From contig JAUVKG010000171.1 in the NCBI GenBank assembly GCA_030596365.1, positions 1 to 6,278 of the forward strand: a stretch of 6,278 nucleotides of DNA. The letters run 5' to 3'. Each line of letters begins with the position of its first letter. The first letter of the stretch is position 1. Below are positions 1-5,824 of this stretch, in pieces. The stretch comes from Chlamydiota bacterium. Its GTDB lineage: Bacteria > Auribacterota > UBA3054 > B51-G9. Below the pieces are notes generated by a model, which worked only from the letters and a program-made list of their open reading frames with translations, was not told the origin of the DNA and did no database searches. The position numbers were made by a program, and so were the translations under genes.

Positions 1-42
1 ATTGATGAAATTCTCAAAAAAGCGGTTAAGGGGAAAAGTTAA
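1..42 (+). CDS. 3' end of an upstream gene, possibly V-type ATPase subunit E (partial)
   Basis: Frame 1 reads IDEILKKAVKGKS and stops at the TAA at 40-42, which lies inside the first heptamer of the downstream repeat array. The charged, Lys-rich end is an ordinary C-terminus, but 13 residues are too few to identify a family. The guess of subunit E (peripheral stalk) rests only on the usual bacterial order E - DUF2764 - A - B - D - I - K. Frame 2 is also open here, until a TAA at 53-55, so even the frame is not certain. Confidence 0.4.
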   Translation: MDEILKKAVKGKS

Positions 43-92
43 TAGTTAATAGTTAATAGTTAATAGTTAATAGTTAATAGTTAATAGTTAAT
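37..92. repeat. Tandem heptamer array, 8 exact copies of AGTTAAT
   Basis: Eight perfect, uninterrupted copies of the 7-base unit AGTTAAT fill 37-92. The unit contains TAA and 7 is not a multiple of 3, so the array puts stop codons in all three forward frames; the complement (ATTAACT) also contains TAA and does the same on the other strand. The upstream gene ends inside the first unit. It resembles the heptameric short tandem repeats (STRRs) known from cyanobacteria and other repeat-rich genomes. Copy number is expected to vary by slippage. Confidence 0.95.
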
Positions 93-96
93 GGAA

Positions 97-163
97 TAAC
101 TGATTACCGAATACTGAATACTGAATACCGAATCTGAATACCGAATACTGAATACCGAATACC
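97..163. repeat. Second, diverged heptamer array (AATAC[TC]G type)
   Basis: From 103 the sequence reads as heptamers ATTACCG, AATACTG (twice), AATACCG, a 6-base AATCTG, AATACCG, AATACTG, AATACCG and a last partial AATACC ending at 163. The unit differs from the neighbouring AATAGTT family (the AGTTAAT array in another phase) at only a couple of positions. The linking 6-mer TAACTG (97-102) keeps nearly the same 7-base register. The array is therefore probably an older, drifted part of one tandem repeat rather than an independent one. Confidence 0.85.
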
Positions 164-201
164 ATTCCGGCTTTGCCGGAATCCGACCTCAGCGAGGTTG
201 G
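164..201. repeat. Two adjacent hairpins (REP-like) within the heptamer spacer
   Basis: Hairpin 1 is perfect: ATTCCGGC (164-171), a TTT loop, and GCCGGAAT (175-182). Hairpin 2 begins at the next base: CCGACCTC (183-190), an AGC loop, and GAGGTTGG (194-201), with one G-T pair. No run of T follows either one, so an intrinsic terminator is unlikely. They are GC-rich while the surrounding repeats are AT-rich, and heptamers resume afterwards, which suggests a REP-like palindromic unit placed inside the array. In RNA they would form two stacked stem-loops 27 bases ahead of the DUF2764 start and could affect message stability or translation. Confidence 0.7.
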
Positions 202-210
202 TTACACCTG

Positions 211-224
211 ATTACCGATTACCG
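211..224. repeat. Two further heptamers (ATTACCG) next to a start codon
   Basis: Two exact ATTACCG units follow the hairpins and end 4 bases before the ATG at 229. They match the ATTACCG unit at 103-109, so the heptamer array continues on the far side of the hairpin pair. They occupy the place where a Shine-Dalgarno sequence would normally be. Confidence 0.75.
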
Positions 225-228
225 ACTT

Positions 229-753
229 ATGAGCAGTTATCCTTATTTTATTTCAACACTTCCCTCGCTTGCTTTTGGCGATCAACCGCCGATGACAAGT
301 GCGGATTTCCTTAAAAATTCCCGGGAATGGATTTCTGATGCCGATTGGCAGGCGTTGAAATCTGCCGCCGAAGGTTACAAAAATCCGAAAAAAAACGCTG
401 TAGAAAAACAATGGGGGAATTGGGAAGAAACTTTGCGGAATTCTTTGGCTGCCGCTCGTGCGGCAAAGCTTGGCAAAGACCAGGCGCCGTATTTAAACAA
501 ATCCGGAAGCGCGAATTCGCAAATGCGTTCTGCTGTTCAGGAAGCTGTTAAAGCAGAGAACCAGCAAAAAGCTGAAGAGACGATTGACAAGTTGAAATGG
601 TCATTTCTTGATGAGATTTCCGCAACACATTCTTTCGATTTTAATGTCGCGTTAAGTTATTTATTAAAATTGAAAATTTTAGAACGATGGGCTGCTCTTG
701 ACGAAGAAACAGGAAAAGACAAACTTAATAAAAGTCTTATAACAAACCAATAA
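229..753 (+). CDS. DUF2764 family protein, V-type ATPase operon component
   Basis: This 174-residue protein has the two conserved ends of DUF2764: an N-terminal YPYFISTLPSLAFGD segment (residues 4-18, the family's Y-x-F-x-x-x-LP pattern) and a C-terminal helical stretch with LKWSFLDE (from 122), FDFN, YLLKLKILERW and LDEETGKDKL (to about 166). The family is found almost only between ATPase subunits E and A in bacteria with a reduced V-type operon, and is thought to act in the cytoplasmic stalk, perhaps standing in for subunit C; that role is inference. There is no signal peptide or membrane segment. Relatives are usually around 250-280 residues, so this is a short form, with the loss apparently in the middle (residues about 40-120, Ala/Lys-rich and probably coiled). 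ATG 229 is the first start after an in-frame TGA at 115; there is no Shine-Dalgarno sequence, only repeat DNA upstream. Confidence 0.8.
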   Translation: MSSYPYFISTLPSLAFGDQPPMTSADFLKNSREWISDADWQALKSAAEGYKNPKKNAVEKQWGNWEETLRNSLAAARAAKLGKDQAPYLNKSGSANSQMRSAVQEAVKAENQQKAEETIDKLKWSFLDEISATHSFDFNVALSYLLKLKILERWAALDEETGKDKLNKSLITNQ

Positions 754-792
754 TATTCGCTATCATTAATCACACTAAAACTACACAAAAAT

Positions 793-3528
793 ATGAAATT
801 TATTATTGTTATATTTCTTTTGGTTGTTACAACTTTGTGTGTTGCCGCGCCAATTGAAAACGCGGCCTTTAATGATAAATCTGTTCGCGCGGCAAAAGTA
901 AAAGAATTGCGCGAAAAAGCCGAACGCGAAAAAGCCGAAGTGGTTGAATGGGCTGAAAAACATGACTTCAATATTCATACGGTTGTCGATGGACGAGTTA
1001 TTGAATTGATGAGAATTGACAGCGAAGGGCGACCGGTTTTTTATACTACATTCAATAGAGAAGCGGCAATTTCCACAGGCGCAAATCTTGTTCGTGAAAT
1101 TACTCCTTATAATGTTGACGGCAGTTCTTTGACTGTAGGAGTTTGGGATGAAGGCGTTGCTTATGTAAATCATCCTGAATTCGGTTCTCCGTCAAGAATT
1201 CATGTTAAAGACAACGGGAAAACAGTTGATCACTCCACACATGTTGCTGGAACAATCGGCGCTGCAGGCGCCAGCTCAAACGCGAAAGGCATGGCGCCAA
1301 AAATAAATATTGACGCGTATAATTGGAGTTCCGACATTTCCGAAATGGCTTCCCGGGGAGCAAGTTCTCCAAATTCGCCTTCAGAAATACATTTGTCAAA
1401 TCATTCTTACGGATTGGGGCTTGGCTGGGTAGATTTGGGTGTATGGGTTTGGTGGGATGACGTGTCTGTTAAAGAAGAAGCAAGGTTCGGACAATACGGA
1501 TATTTGTCTGCCGAAATAGATTCTCTTGCTTGTGACGCTCCTTATTATTTAATCTTTTATTCGGCAGGAAATGACAGAACCGATGGCCCTCAAAATGGAG
1601 AGGGAATGTATTGGTTTGACAGTAACAGCGGCAATTTAATCCCGGTATATTATAACAGCAATATTCATCCTAAAGGTGATGGAATTTATAAAAGCGGATA
1701 TGATAATCTCGGCCCTTACGCTTGCGCAAAAAATGCGCTTACAGTCGGTGCTGTTAATGAAGCAGTTTCAGGCAGTAGTAGAAAAGCGGCAAATGGTACT
1801 ATGTCAACTTTTAGCTGTTGGGGACCTGCTGATGATGGAAGAATTAAACCGGATGTAGTTGGAAACGGAGTTAATGTTTATTCTCCATTATCAAATTCTT
1901 ATGCGGCATGGAATGGAACAAGCATGGCTTGTCCTAATGTTTGCGGCTCGGCGGCCTTGCTTGTTGAACTTTACAAAAATCTTCATTCCGAAAACGCTAT
2001 GCGGGCAAGTTCGCTTAAGGGTTTGCTGATTCATACCGCCGACGATTTGGGACGTCCGGGTCCGGATTATACATTTGGTTGGGGATTGATTAACACAAAG
2101 GCCGCTGCTGATTTAATTATGTCTGAAGTCAGACCTGAAACCATGGCTAAAATTATTGAGAACCAAATCAGCGTTGGCGCGGAAAATGAAATACAATTAC
2201 TTTTAAAACACTCGCAAACTTTTAAATTTACTTTGTGCTGGACAGATCCCGCGGGCTCTTCTACAAGTTCGCATGACGATAGAACGGCAACACTTGTAAA
2301 TGATTTGAACTTGAGAATTGTTAATCCTGATGGTATCACTAATCTTCCGTTTGTTCTTGATGTAAATAATCCAAGCGCTAACGCAACTACAGGTGATAAC
2401 TCTATTGATAATGTTGAACAAATTATAATCGAAAACGCGCAGACAGGAACATACAAAATTATCATCAGCTATAAAAACGGGTCAGAAAATCAATTTTACT
2501 CACTAATAGCTTATTCTCTTGCACCTCCAAGCACTCCGATTAATATTTCTCCTGCGAATAATGAGGAAAATTTATCTACTATTCCACAACTTAATTCTTC
2601 AACTTTTTCAGATCCTGACATCTATGATTATCACTTAGATAGTGAATGGGAGGTAAGCTTTGACAACAGCTTCACGAATATTGTCTGGCAAGTTGATTCG
2701 GACACCACAAATATTTACGTCGATTTTGGATATTTAAATTATTCAACTCAATATTTCTGGAGAGTCAGATACAGTGATAATTCTAACTTTTGGAGCGAAT
2801 GGTCTGCTCCTACATCCTTTAAAACCGTGTTTATTATGCCGCCAAACCAACCTTTTAATGTATTACCGACAAACAATGAGGAAAATCTTTCGGTTACTCC
2901 AACATTGCAGTCTTCGGATTTTTCTGATCCAAATGTTTCTGATAGTCTTTCTGCAAGTAAATGGCAGGTAAGTTTTGATAATAACTTTTCAAATATCGTT
3001 TGGGAAGGCAATTCAGCGGCAACGAGTGTGTCTGTAGCTTCCGGTCAATTGATTTATTCAACTCAATATTTTTGGCGCGTAAAACACGCGGATAAATATA
3101 ACGCCTGGAGCGATTGGTCAGTTGCCACATGTTTTAATACTGCGAATATATCGTACTTTGACTCGGCCAGGATAACTACAGCAATAATCAAGAGTAAAAA
3201 AGTTTTGCTTAAAGGTGTTGGATTGATCTTTGCTGAAGAACTTAAAGGCGAACCTGTTTTGGTAGATTTTGACGGAGTAAATCTGTTTGACTTTACTGAC
3301 GACTGGAAAAACAAAAAAAAATCCGCGAAATTAAAAGCATTAGATGCTAACTATAAAGGAAGCGCAAAAATCAGCACTGCAGGGAAAAAAACCGGCAATT
3401 TCCTCATTAAAGCAAAAGCTGTTCAGAAAGCAGAACCCGTTACCGGTGAACATACAATTACTGTAACAGTGGGAAATAAATTTTTTACAAATACTTTGAA
3501 TTTTATTAATGGAAAATATAAGGAATAA
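793..3528 (+). CDS. Secreted S8 (subtilisin-like, KP-43 type) serine protease with Fn3-like repeats
   Basis: This 911-residue exported endopeptidase starts with a signal peptide (K2, hydrophobic 3-17, likely cut near A18/A19). A charged helical propeptide-like region (about 30-60) follows. The S8 domain has catalytic Asp119 (VGVWDEGV), His147 (HSTHVAGT, with Ser where HGTHVAGT is usual), oxyanion Asn260 (SAGND) and nucleophile Ser377 (NGTSMACP). Residues about 455-575 match the beta-barrel that follows the catalytic domain in KP-43-type subtilases (LCWTDPAG, LVNDLNLRI, DNVEQI, GTYKI). Two tandem Fn3-like repeats (578-682, 683-786) share STQYFWRV and WS-[ED]-WS. A Lys-rich beta-type tail (787-911) ends the protein. 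No type IX sorting domain, LPXTG or PEP-CTERM is seen, so the product is probably released or loosely bound. The gene begins 39 bases after DUF2764 without a Shine-Dalgarno or an obvious promoter, and ends 2 bases before atpA, so it appears to belong to the ATPase transcription unit. Its substrate is unknown. Confidence 0.92.
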   Translation: MKFIIVIFLLVVTTLCVAAPIENAAFNDKSVRAAKVKELREKAEREKAEVVEWAEKHDFNIHTVVDGRVIELMRIDSEGRPVFYTTFNREAAISTGANLVREITPYNVDGSSLTVGVWDEGVAYVNHPEFGSPSRIHVKDNGKTVDHSTHVAGTIGAAGASSNAKGMAPKINIDAYNWSSDISEMASRGASSPNSPSEIHLSNHSYGLGLGWVDLGVWVWWDDVSVKEEARFGQYGYLSAEIDSLACDAPYYLIFYSAGNDRTDGPQNGEGMYWFDSNSGNLIPVYYNSNIHPKGDGIYKSGYDNLGPYACAKNALTVGAVNEAVSGSSRKAANGTMSTFSCWGPADDGRIKPDVVGNGVNVYSPLSNSYAAWNGTSMACPNVCGSAALLVELYKNLHSENAMRASSLKGLLIHTADDLGRPGPDYTFGWGLINTKAAADLIMSEVRPETMAKIIENQISVGAENEIQLLLKHSQTFKFTLCWTDPAGSSTSSHDDRTATLVNDLNLRIVNPDGITNLPFVLDVNNPSANATTGDNSIDNVEQIIIENAQTGTYKIIISYKNGSENQFYSLIAYSLAPPSTPINISPANNEENLSTIPQLNSSTFSDPDIYDYHLDSEWEVSFDNSFTNIVWQVDSDTTNIYVDFGYLNYSTQYFWRVRYSDNSNFWSEWSAPTSFKTVFIMPPNQPFNVLPTNNEENLSVTPTLQSSDFSDPNVSDSLSASKWQVSFDNNFSNIVWEGNSAATSVSVASGQLIYSTQYFWRVKHADKYNAWSDWSVATCFNTANISYFDSARITTAIIKSKKVLLKGVGLIFAEELKGEPVLVDFDGVNLFDFTDDWKNKKKSAKLKALDANYKGSAKISTAGKKTGNFLIKAKAVQKAEPVTGEHTITVTVGNKFFTNTLNFINGKYKE
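2524..3150 (+). repeat. Tandem duplication encoding two Fn3-like domains
   Basis: Codons 578-682 and 683-786 of the protease gene encode two units of about 105 residues with the same layout: PP-x-x-P, NNEENLS, FSDP, W-[EQ]-VSFDN, NIVW, YSTQYFWRV and WS-[ED]-WS. The match persists at DNA level; for example TCAACTCAATATTT occurs in both copies (near 2742 and 3058). The repeat is therefore likely an internal gene duplication. Such modules usually act as spacers or as binding domains for carbohydrate or protein. Confidence 0.85.
3520..3524 (+). promoter_or_regulatory. Shine-Dalgarno for atpA inside the end of the protease gene
   Basis: AAGGA ends 6 bases before the atpA ATG at 3531, good spacing for a ribosome binding site. 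It overlaps the last codons of the protease gene (stop TAA at 3526-3528), so ribosomes finishing the protease could restart on atpA (translational coupling). It is the only clear Shine-Dalgarno ahead of a gene in this window. Confidence 0.65.
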
Positions 3529-3530
3529 TA

Positions 3531-5249
3531 ATGAGTCAGAAAAAAGGAAGAATCGTTGCCGTTAACGGTAATATGATTACAGTTGAGTTCGACACCAGCG
3601 TTATACAAAATGAAGTGGCTTACGCGGTGCTCGGGGATGATAAACTTAAAGCAGAGGTCATTCGCATCCGCGGTAATCGTGCCGATTTACAAGTCTTTGA
3701 AGATACTCGGGGACTGACTATTGGCGATATTACGGAATTCTCAGGTGAATTGCTTTCAATCGAGCTCGCACCTGGATTGCTTACAAAAGTTTTTGATGGT
3801 CTGCAAAACCCATTGCCGGAGCTTGCCGAAGAATGTGGTTTCTTTCTTCAGCGTGGTAAGTATCTTCCTGCCCTTGACGTTGAAAAGAAATGGGATTTTA
3901 CTCCTGTCGTGAAACCGGGGGATGATGTGTTGGCAGGTTCAGTTCTCGGTTCAGTACCCGAAGGGATTTTTGAACATAAAATTATGACGCCTTTTGATAT
4001 TTCAGGGCATTGGAAAGTTAAATCCATTGCTGAAAAAGGCGCTTACACAATTGAAGAAATTATCGCTGTTATTATTTCACAAAAAGGTGAAGAACAAGAA
4101 GTGAAAATGCTTAGAAAATGGCCGGTTAAAATCGCGCTTAACGCTTATGAAGAAAGATTGCGACCTCTCGAACCTATGGCAACGCAATGCAGAATTATCG
4201 ACTCTTTCTTCCCGGTCTCAAGAGGAGGAACTTATTGTATTCCCGGACCGTTCGGCGCAGGAAAAACTGTCCTTCAACAGGTTACAAGCAGATTCGCCGA
4301 CGTTGATATTGTTATTATCGCGGCTTGTGGTGAACGTGCGGGAGAAGTTGTGGAAACTTTACGTGAATTTCCTGAACTTGACGATCCGAGAACGGGAAAA
4401 TCGCTTATGGACAGAACTATTATTATTTGTAACACAAGCTCAATGCCGGTTGCCGCACGCGAGGCTTCTGTATATACCGCTGTAACCATTGCTGAATATT
4501 ATCGTTTGATGGGACTGAATGTTTTAATGCTGCCGGATTCAACTTCCCGTTGGGCTCAGGCACTGCGTGAAATGTCAGGCCGTCTTGAAGAAATTCCGGG
4601 TGAAGAAGCTTTTCCGGCTTATCTTGAATCTATTATCGCCGCGTTTTATGAACGCGCAGGAGTTGTAAAACTTCACGATGGCTCTACAGGTGCTGTAACT
4701 ATCGGCGGAACGGTTAGTCCGGCCGGCGGTAATTTTGAAGAACCTGTTACTCAGGCAACGTTGAAAGTTGTTGGCGCGTTCCTCGGACTTTCGCGTGAAC
4801 GTTCTGATGCAAGACGTTATCCGGCGATTGATCCGTCGGAAAGTTGGAGTAAATATCCTAATGCAGTAAATGAAGAACAGGTTACCTTTGCTAAAAGTCT
4901 TTTGAAGAAAGGTAATGAAGTTGATCAGATGATGAAAGTGGTTGGTGAAGAAGGAACTGCCCTCGAAGATTTTATTATTTATCTAAAAACTGAATTCCTT
5001 GATGCTGCGTATTTGCAGCAGGATGCTTTTGATGTTGTTGATTCATCATGTTCGCTTGAACGTCAGAAATACGTGCTTAATAAAATTTATAACATTTTAA
5101 AGAAAGAATTTGATTTTCAGGACAAAAATATTGCCAGAAGTTATTTCCTTGAATTAACTCAGCTCTTTAAAAACTGGAATCCATGTGAATGGCAGTCAGA
5201 AGAATTCAAAACCGCTGAACAGAAAGTTGACGAAAAACTAAAATCTTAG
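3531..5249 (+). CDS. atpA: V/A-type ATP synthase catalytic subunit A
   Basis: This is the catalytic subunit of the cytoplasmic V1/A1 head, which couples ATP hydrolysis or synthesis to H+ or Na+ movement through the membrane sector. The 572 residues match the family length (about 580). An N-terminal beta-barrel opens with GRIVAVNGNMITVEF. The family's extra 'non-homologous' insert follows, with LPALDVEKKWDFTP and GDDVLAGSVLG. The Walker A loop is GPFGAGKT (239-246), catalytic Glu268 is in GERAGEVVETLREFPEL, and the Walker B/arginine region is PDSTSRWAQALREMSGRLEE (Asp336, Arg340). The C-terminal helical domain includes SLERQKYVLNKI. GERAGE in place of GERGNE is typical of the bacterial V-type clade seen in Chlamydiae and Bacteroidota. 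ATG 3531 is supported by AAGGA 6 bases upstream. No key residue is missing. The ion used cannot be told from this subunit. Subunit B, its usual next neighbour, does not follow within the window. Confidence 0.97.
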   Translation: MSQKKGRIVAVNGNMITVEFDTSVIQNEVAYAVLGDDKLKAEVIRIRGNRADLQVFEDTRGLTIGDITEFSGELLSIELAPGLLTKVFDGLQNPLPELAEECGFFLQRGKYLPALDVEKKWDFTPVVKPGDDVLAGSVLGSVPEGIFEHKIMTPFDISGHWKVKSIAEKGAYTIEEIIAVIISQKGEEQEVKMLRKWPVKIALNAYEERLRPLEPMATQCRIIDSFFPVSRGGTYCIPGPFGAGKTVLQQVTSRFADVDIVIIAACGERAGEVVETLREFPELDDPRTGKSLMDRTIIICNTSSMPVAAREASVYTAVTIAEYYRLMGLNVLMLPDSTSRWAQALREMSGRLEEIPGEEAFPAYLESIIAAFYERAGVVKLHDGSTGAVTIGGTVSPAGGNFEEPVTQATLKVVGAFLGLSRERSDARRYPAIDPSESWSKYPNAVNEEQVTFAKSLLKKGNEVDQMMKVVGEEGTALEDFIIYLKTEFLDAAYLQQDAFDVVDSSCSLERQKYVLNKIYNILKKEFDFQDKNIARSYFLELTQLFKNWNPCEWQSEEFKTAEQKVDEKLKS

Positions 5250-5275
5250 ACACGGATTTCACAGATTTTCACAAA
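5249..5275. repeat. Left arm of a 27-bp imperfect inverted repeat
   Basis: The segment begins at the last base of the atpA stop codon. Its reverse complement matches 5798-5824 at 23 of 27 positions without gaps. The words GGATTTCACAGATTTTCAC are of the 'CACAGATT' type often seen as dispersed intergenic repeats in Bacteroidota and related genomes. Together with the right arm it brackets the GxxExxY gene. Confidence 0.85.
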
Positions 5276-5287
5276 TTGAAATATGAT

Positions 5288-5320
5288 TTAAATAAAAGAT
5301 TTAAAATAAAATTAGTGTAA
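5288..5320. repeat. 33-bp exact direct repeat, left copy
   Basis: The 33 bases starting TTAAATAAAAGATTT and ending TTAGTGTAA are identical to 5774-5806, 486 bases downstream. The bases on either side differ (T/A before, T/A after), so the repeat is exactly bounded. It lies inside the left arm of the inverted repeat and upstream of the GxxExxY gene. The sequence is A/T-rich but not simple, so a 33-base identity is not expected by chance. Confidence 0.95.
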
Positions 5321-5345
5321 TAAAAATTGAAATAAAGATTACAGT

Positions 5346-5717
5346 ATGGAACTATTGTACGAAAAAGAGACTTATGAGATTATTGGTGCTTGTATGGAAG
5401 TTCACAATGAATTAGGAAAAGGATTTAGTGAAATCGTATATAAAGATGCTCTTGAATATGAATTTCAGCTAAGGAATATACCATACGAACGTGAAAAAAC
5501 ATTTATAATTAAATACAAAGATAAAAAACTACCACATTCTTATGATGCAGATTTTGTGGTCTTTAATAAAATAGCTCTTGAAGTAAAAGCGATAGAACAA
5601 CTTATTCCTGGAAATGTCAGACAAACTTTAAACTATCTTGCAGCTTCAAAACTGAAATTAGGGCTTTTAGTAAATTTTGGAGAAGACTCATTGAAACACA
5701 AAAGAATAATTTTATAA
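5346..5717 (+). CDS. GxxExxY family protein (PDDEXK-like fold)
   Basis: The family is named for its motif, seen here as G26-F-S-E29-I-V-Y32. The 123 residues cover the full family length (about 120-130). Residues 62-81 hold the nuclease-like core: D69 (YDADF), then E79-V80-K81 (ALEVKAIEQL), followed by Q93 in VRQTLNYL. This D...E-x-K pattern is why the family is placed in the PDDEXK nuclease superfamily (PDDEXK_3); no biochemical function is established. The end, LGLLVNFGEDSLKHKRIIL, is the usual C-terminus, so the gene looks intact. It has no signal peptide or membrane segment. There is no Shine-Dalgarno before ATG 5346. It is visibly richer in A/T than atpA and the macro gene and sits between a 33-bp direct repeat, suggesting separate acquisition. 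Family members are commonly found as orphan genes among dispersed repeats. Confidence 0.92.
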   Translation: MELLYEKETYEIIGACMEVHNELGKGFSEIVYKDALEYEFQLRNIPYEREKTFIIKYKDKKLPHSYDADFVVFNKIALEVKAIEQLIPGNVRQTLNYLAASKLKLGLLVNFGEDSLKHKRIIL

Positions 5718-5773
5718 TTTTTGTGACACATATTAAAATATTATTTATAAATATACTATTAAATTAAAAAATA

Positions 5774-5806
5774 TTAAATAAAAGATTTAAAATAAAATTA
5801 GTGTAA
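5774..5806. repeat. 33-bp exact direct repeat, right copy
   Basis: Identical to 5288-5320 over 33 bases. Its last nine bases (TTAGTGTAA) are also the first nine bases of the right inverted-repeat arm (5798-5824). The two copies are 486 bases apart, so recombination between them would remove the GxxExxY gene and leave one copy. Confidence 0.95.
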
Positions 5807-5824
5807 ATCAGTGAAATCAGTGTC
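5798..5824. repeat. Right arm of the 27-bp inverted repeat, overlapping the macro gene start
   Basis: Imperfect reverse complement (23/27) of 5249-5275. It is built of short GTG-led words (GTGTAAATCA, GTGAAATCA, GTGTC). Both GTG codons that could start the macro-domain gene (5811 and 5820) lie in this arm, so the repeat may have supplied the start codon. Confidence 0.85.

Larger units (their letters stand above)
5249..5824. mobile_element. MITE-like palindromic element interrupted by the GxxExxY gene
   Basis: The region is bounded by the 27-bp inverted arms and contains the 33-bp direct repeat on both sides of the GxxExxY gene. Deleting one direct-repeat copy plus the gene joins 5249-5320 to 5807-5824 and gives a 90-bp unit with complementary ends, the shape of a small non-autonomous palindromic element. 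This suggests that a 486-bp segment (453 new bases plus a 33-bp duplication) was added inside such an element. No transposase is present, and 33 bp is too long for an ordinary target-site duplication, so recombination between element copies is an equally good explanation. Confidence 0.5.

Noticed and set aside
164..201. Intrinsic terminator at the end of the upstream gene
   Set aside because: Stems are strong, but no T-run follows either one (AATCCG and TTACAC instead).
37..224. Possible CRISPR array
   Set aside because: Units are 7 bases with no unique spacers between them; this is a simple tandem repeat.
793..852. Lipoprotein signal on the protease (Cys16)
   Set aside because: The residues before Cys are T-T-L; a lipobox needs a small residue (Gly, Ala or Ser) just before Cys. 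A signal peptidase I site near A18/A19 fits better.
657..1173. Minus-strand reading frames across the DUF2764/protease junction
   Set aside because: They overlap well-supported plus-strand genes, and their Ser/Phe/Asn-rich translations are typical antisense shadows.
3450..3528. Type IX secretion sorting domain at the protease C-terminus
   Set aside because: No Y-P-N-P-type segment or conserved C-terminal Lys/Gly pattern; the end is TNTLNFINGKYKE.
2067..3608. Several minus-strand and frame-shifted reading frames of 60-130 codons inside the protease gene
   Set aside because: Low-quality translations lying wholly or largely within a domain-supported gene, partly created by the Fn3 duplication (two share the ending QKY).
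4147..4489. Alternative frames inside atpA
   Set aside because: They cover the P-loop and Walker B region of an intact ATPase subunit and resemble no family.
5718..5773. Promoter or terminator in the AT-rich stretch after the GxxExxY gene
   Set aside because: Nearly all A/T with many chance TATA-like words and no stable GC stem; no element can be singled out.
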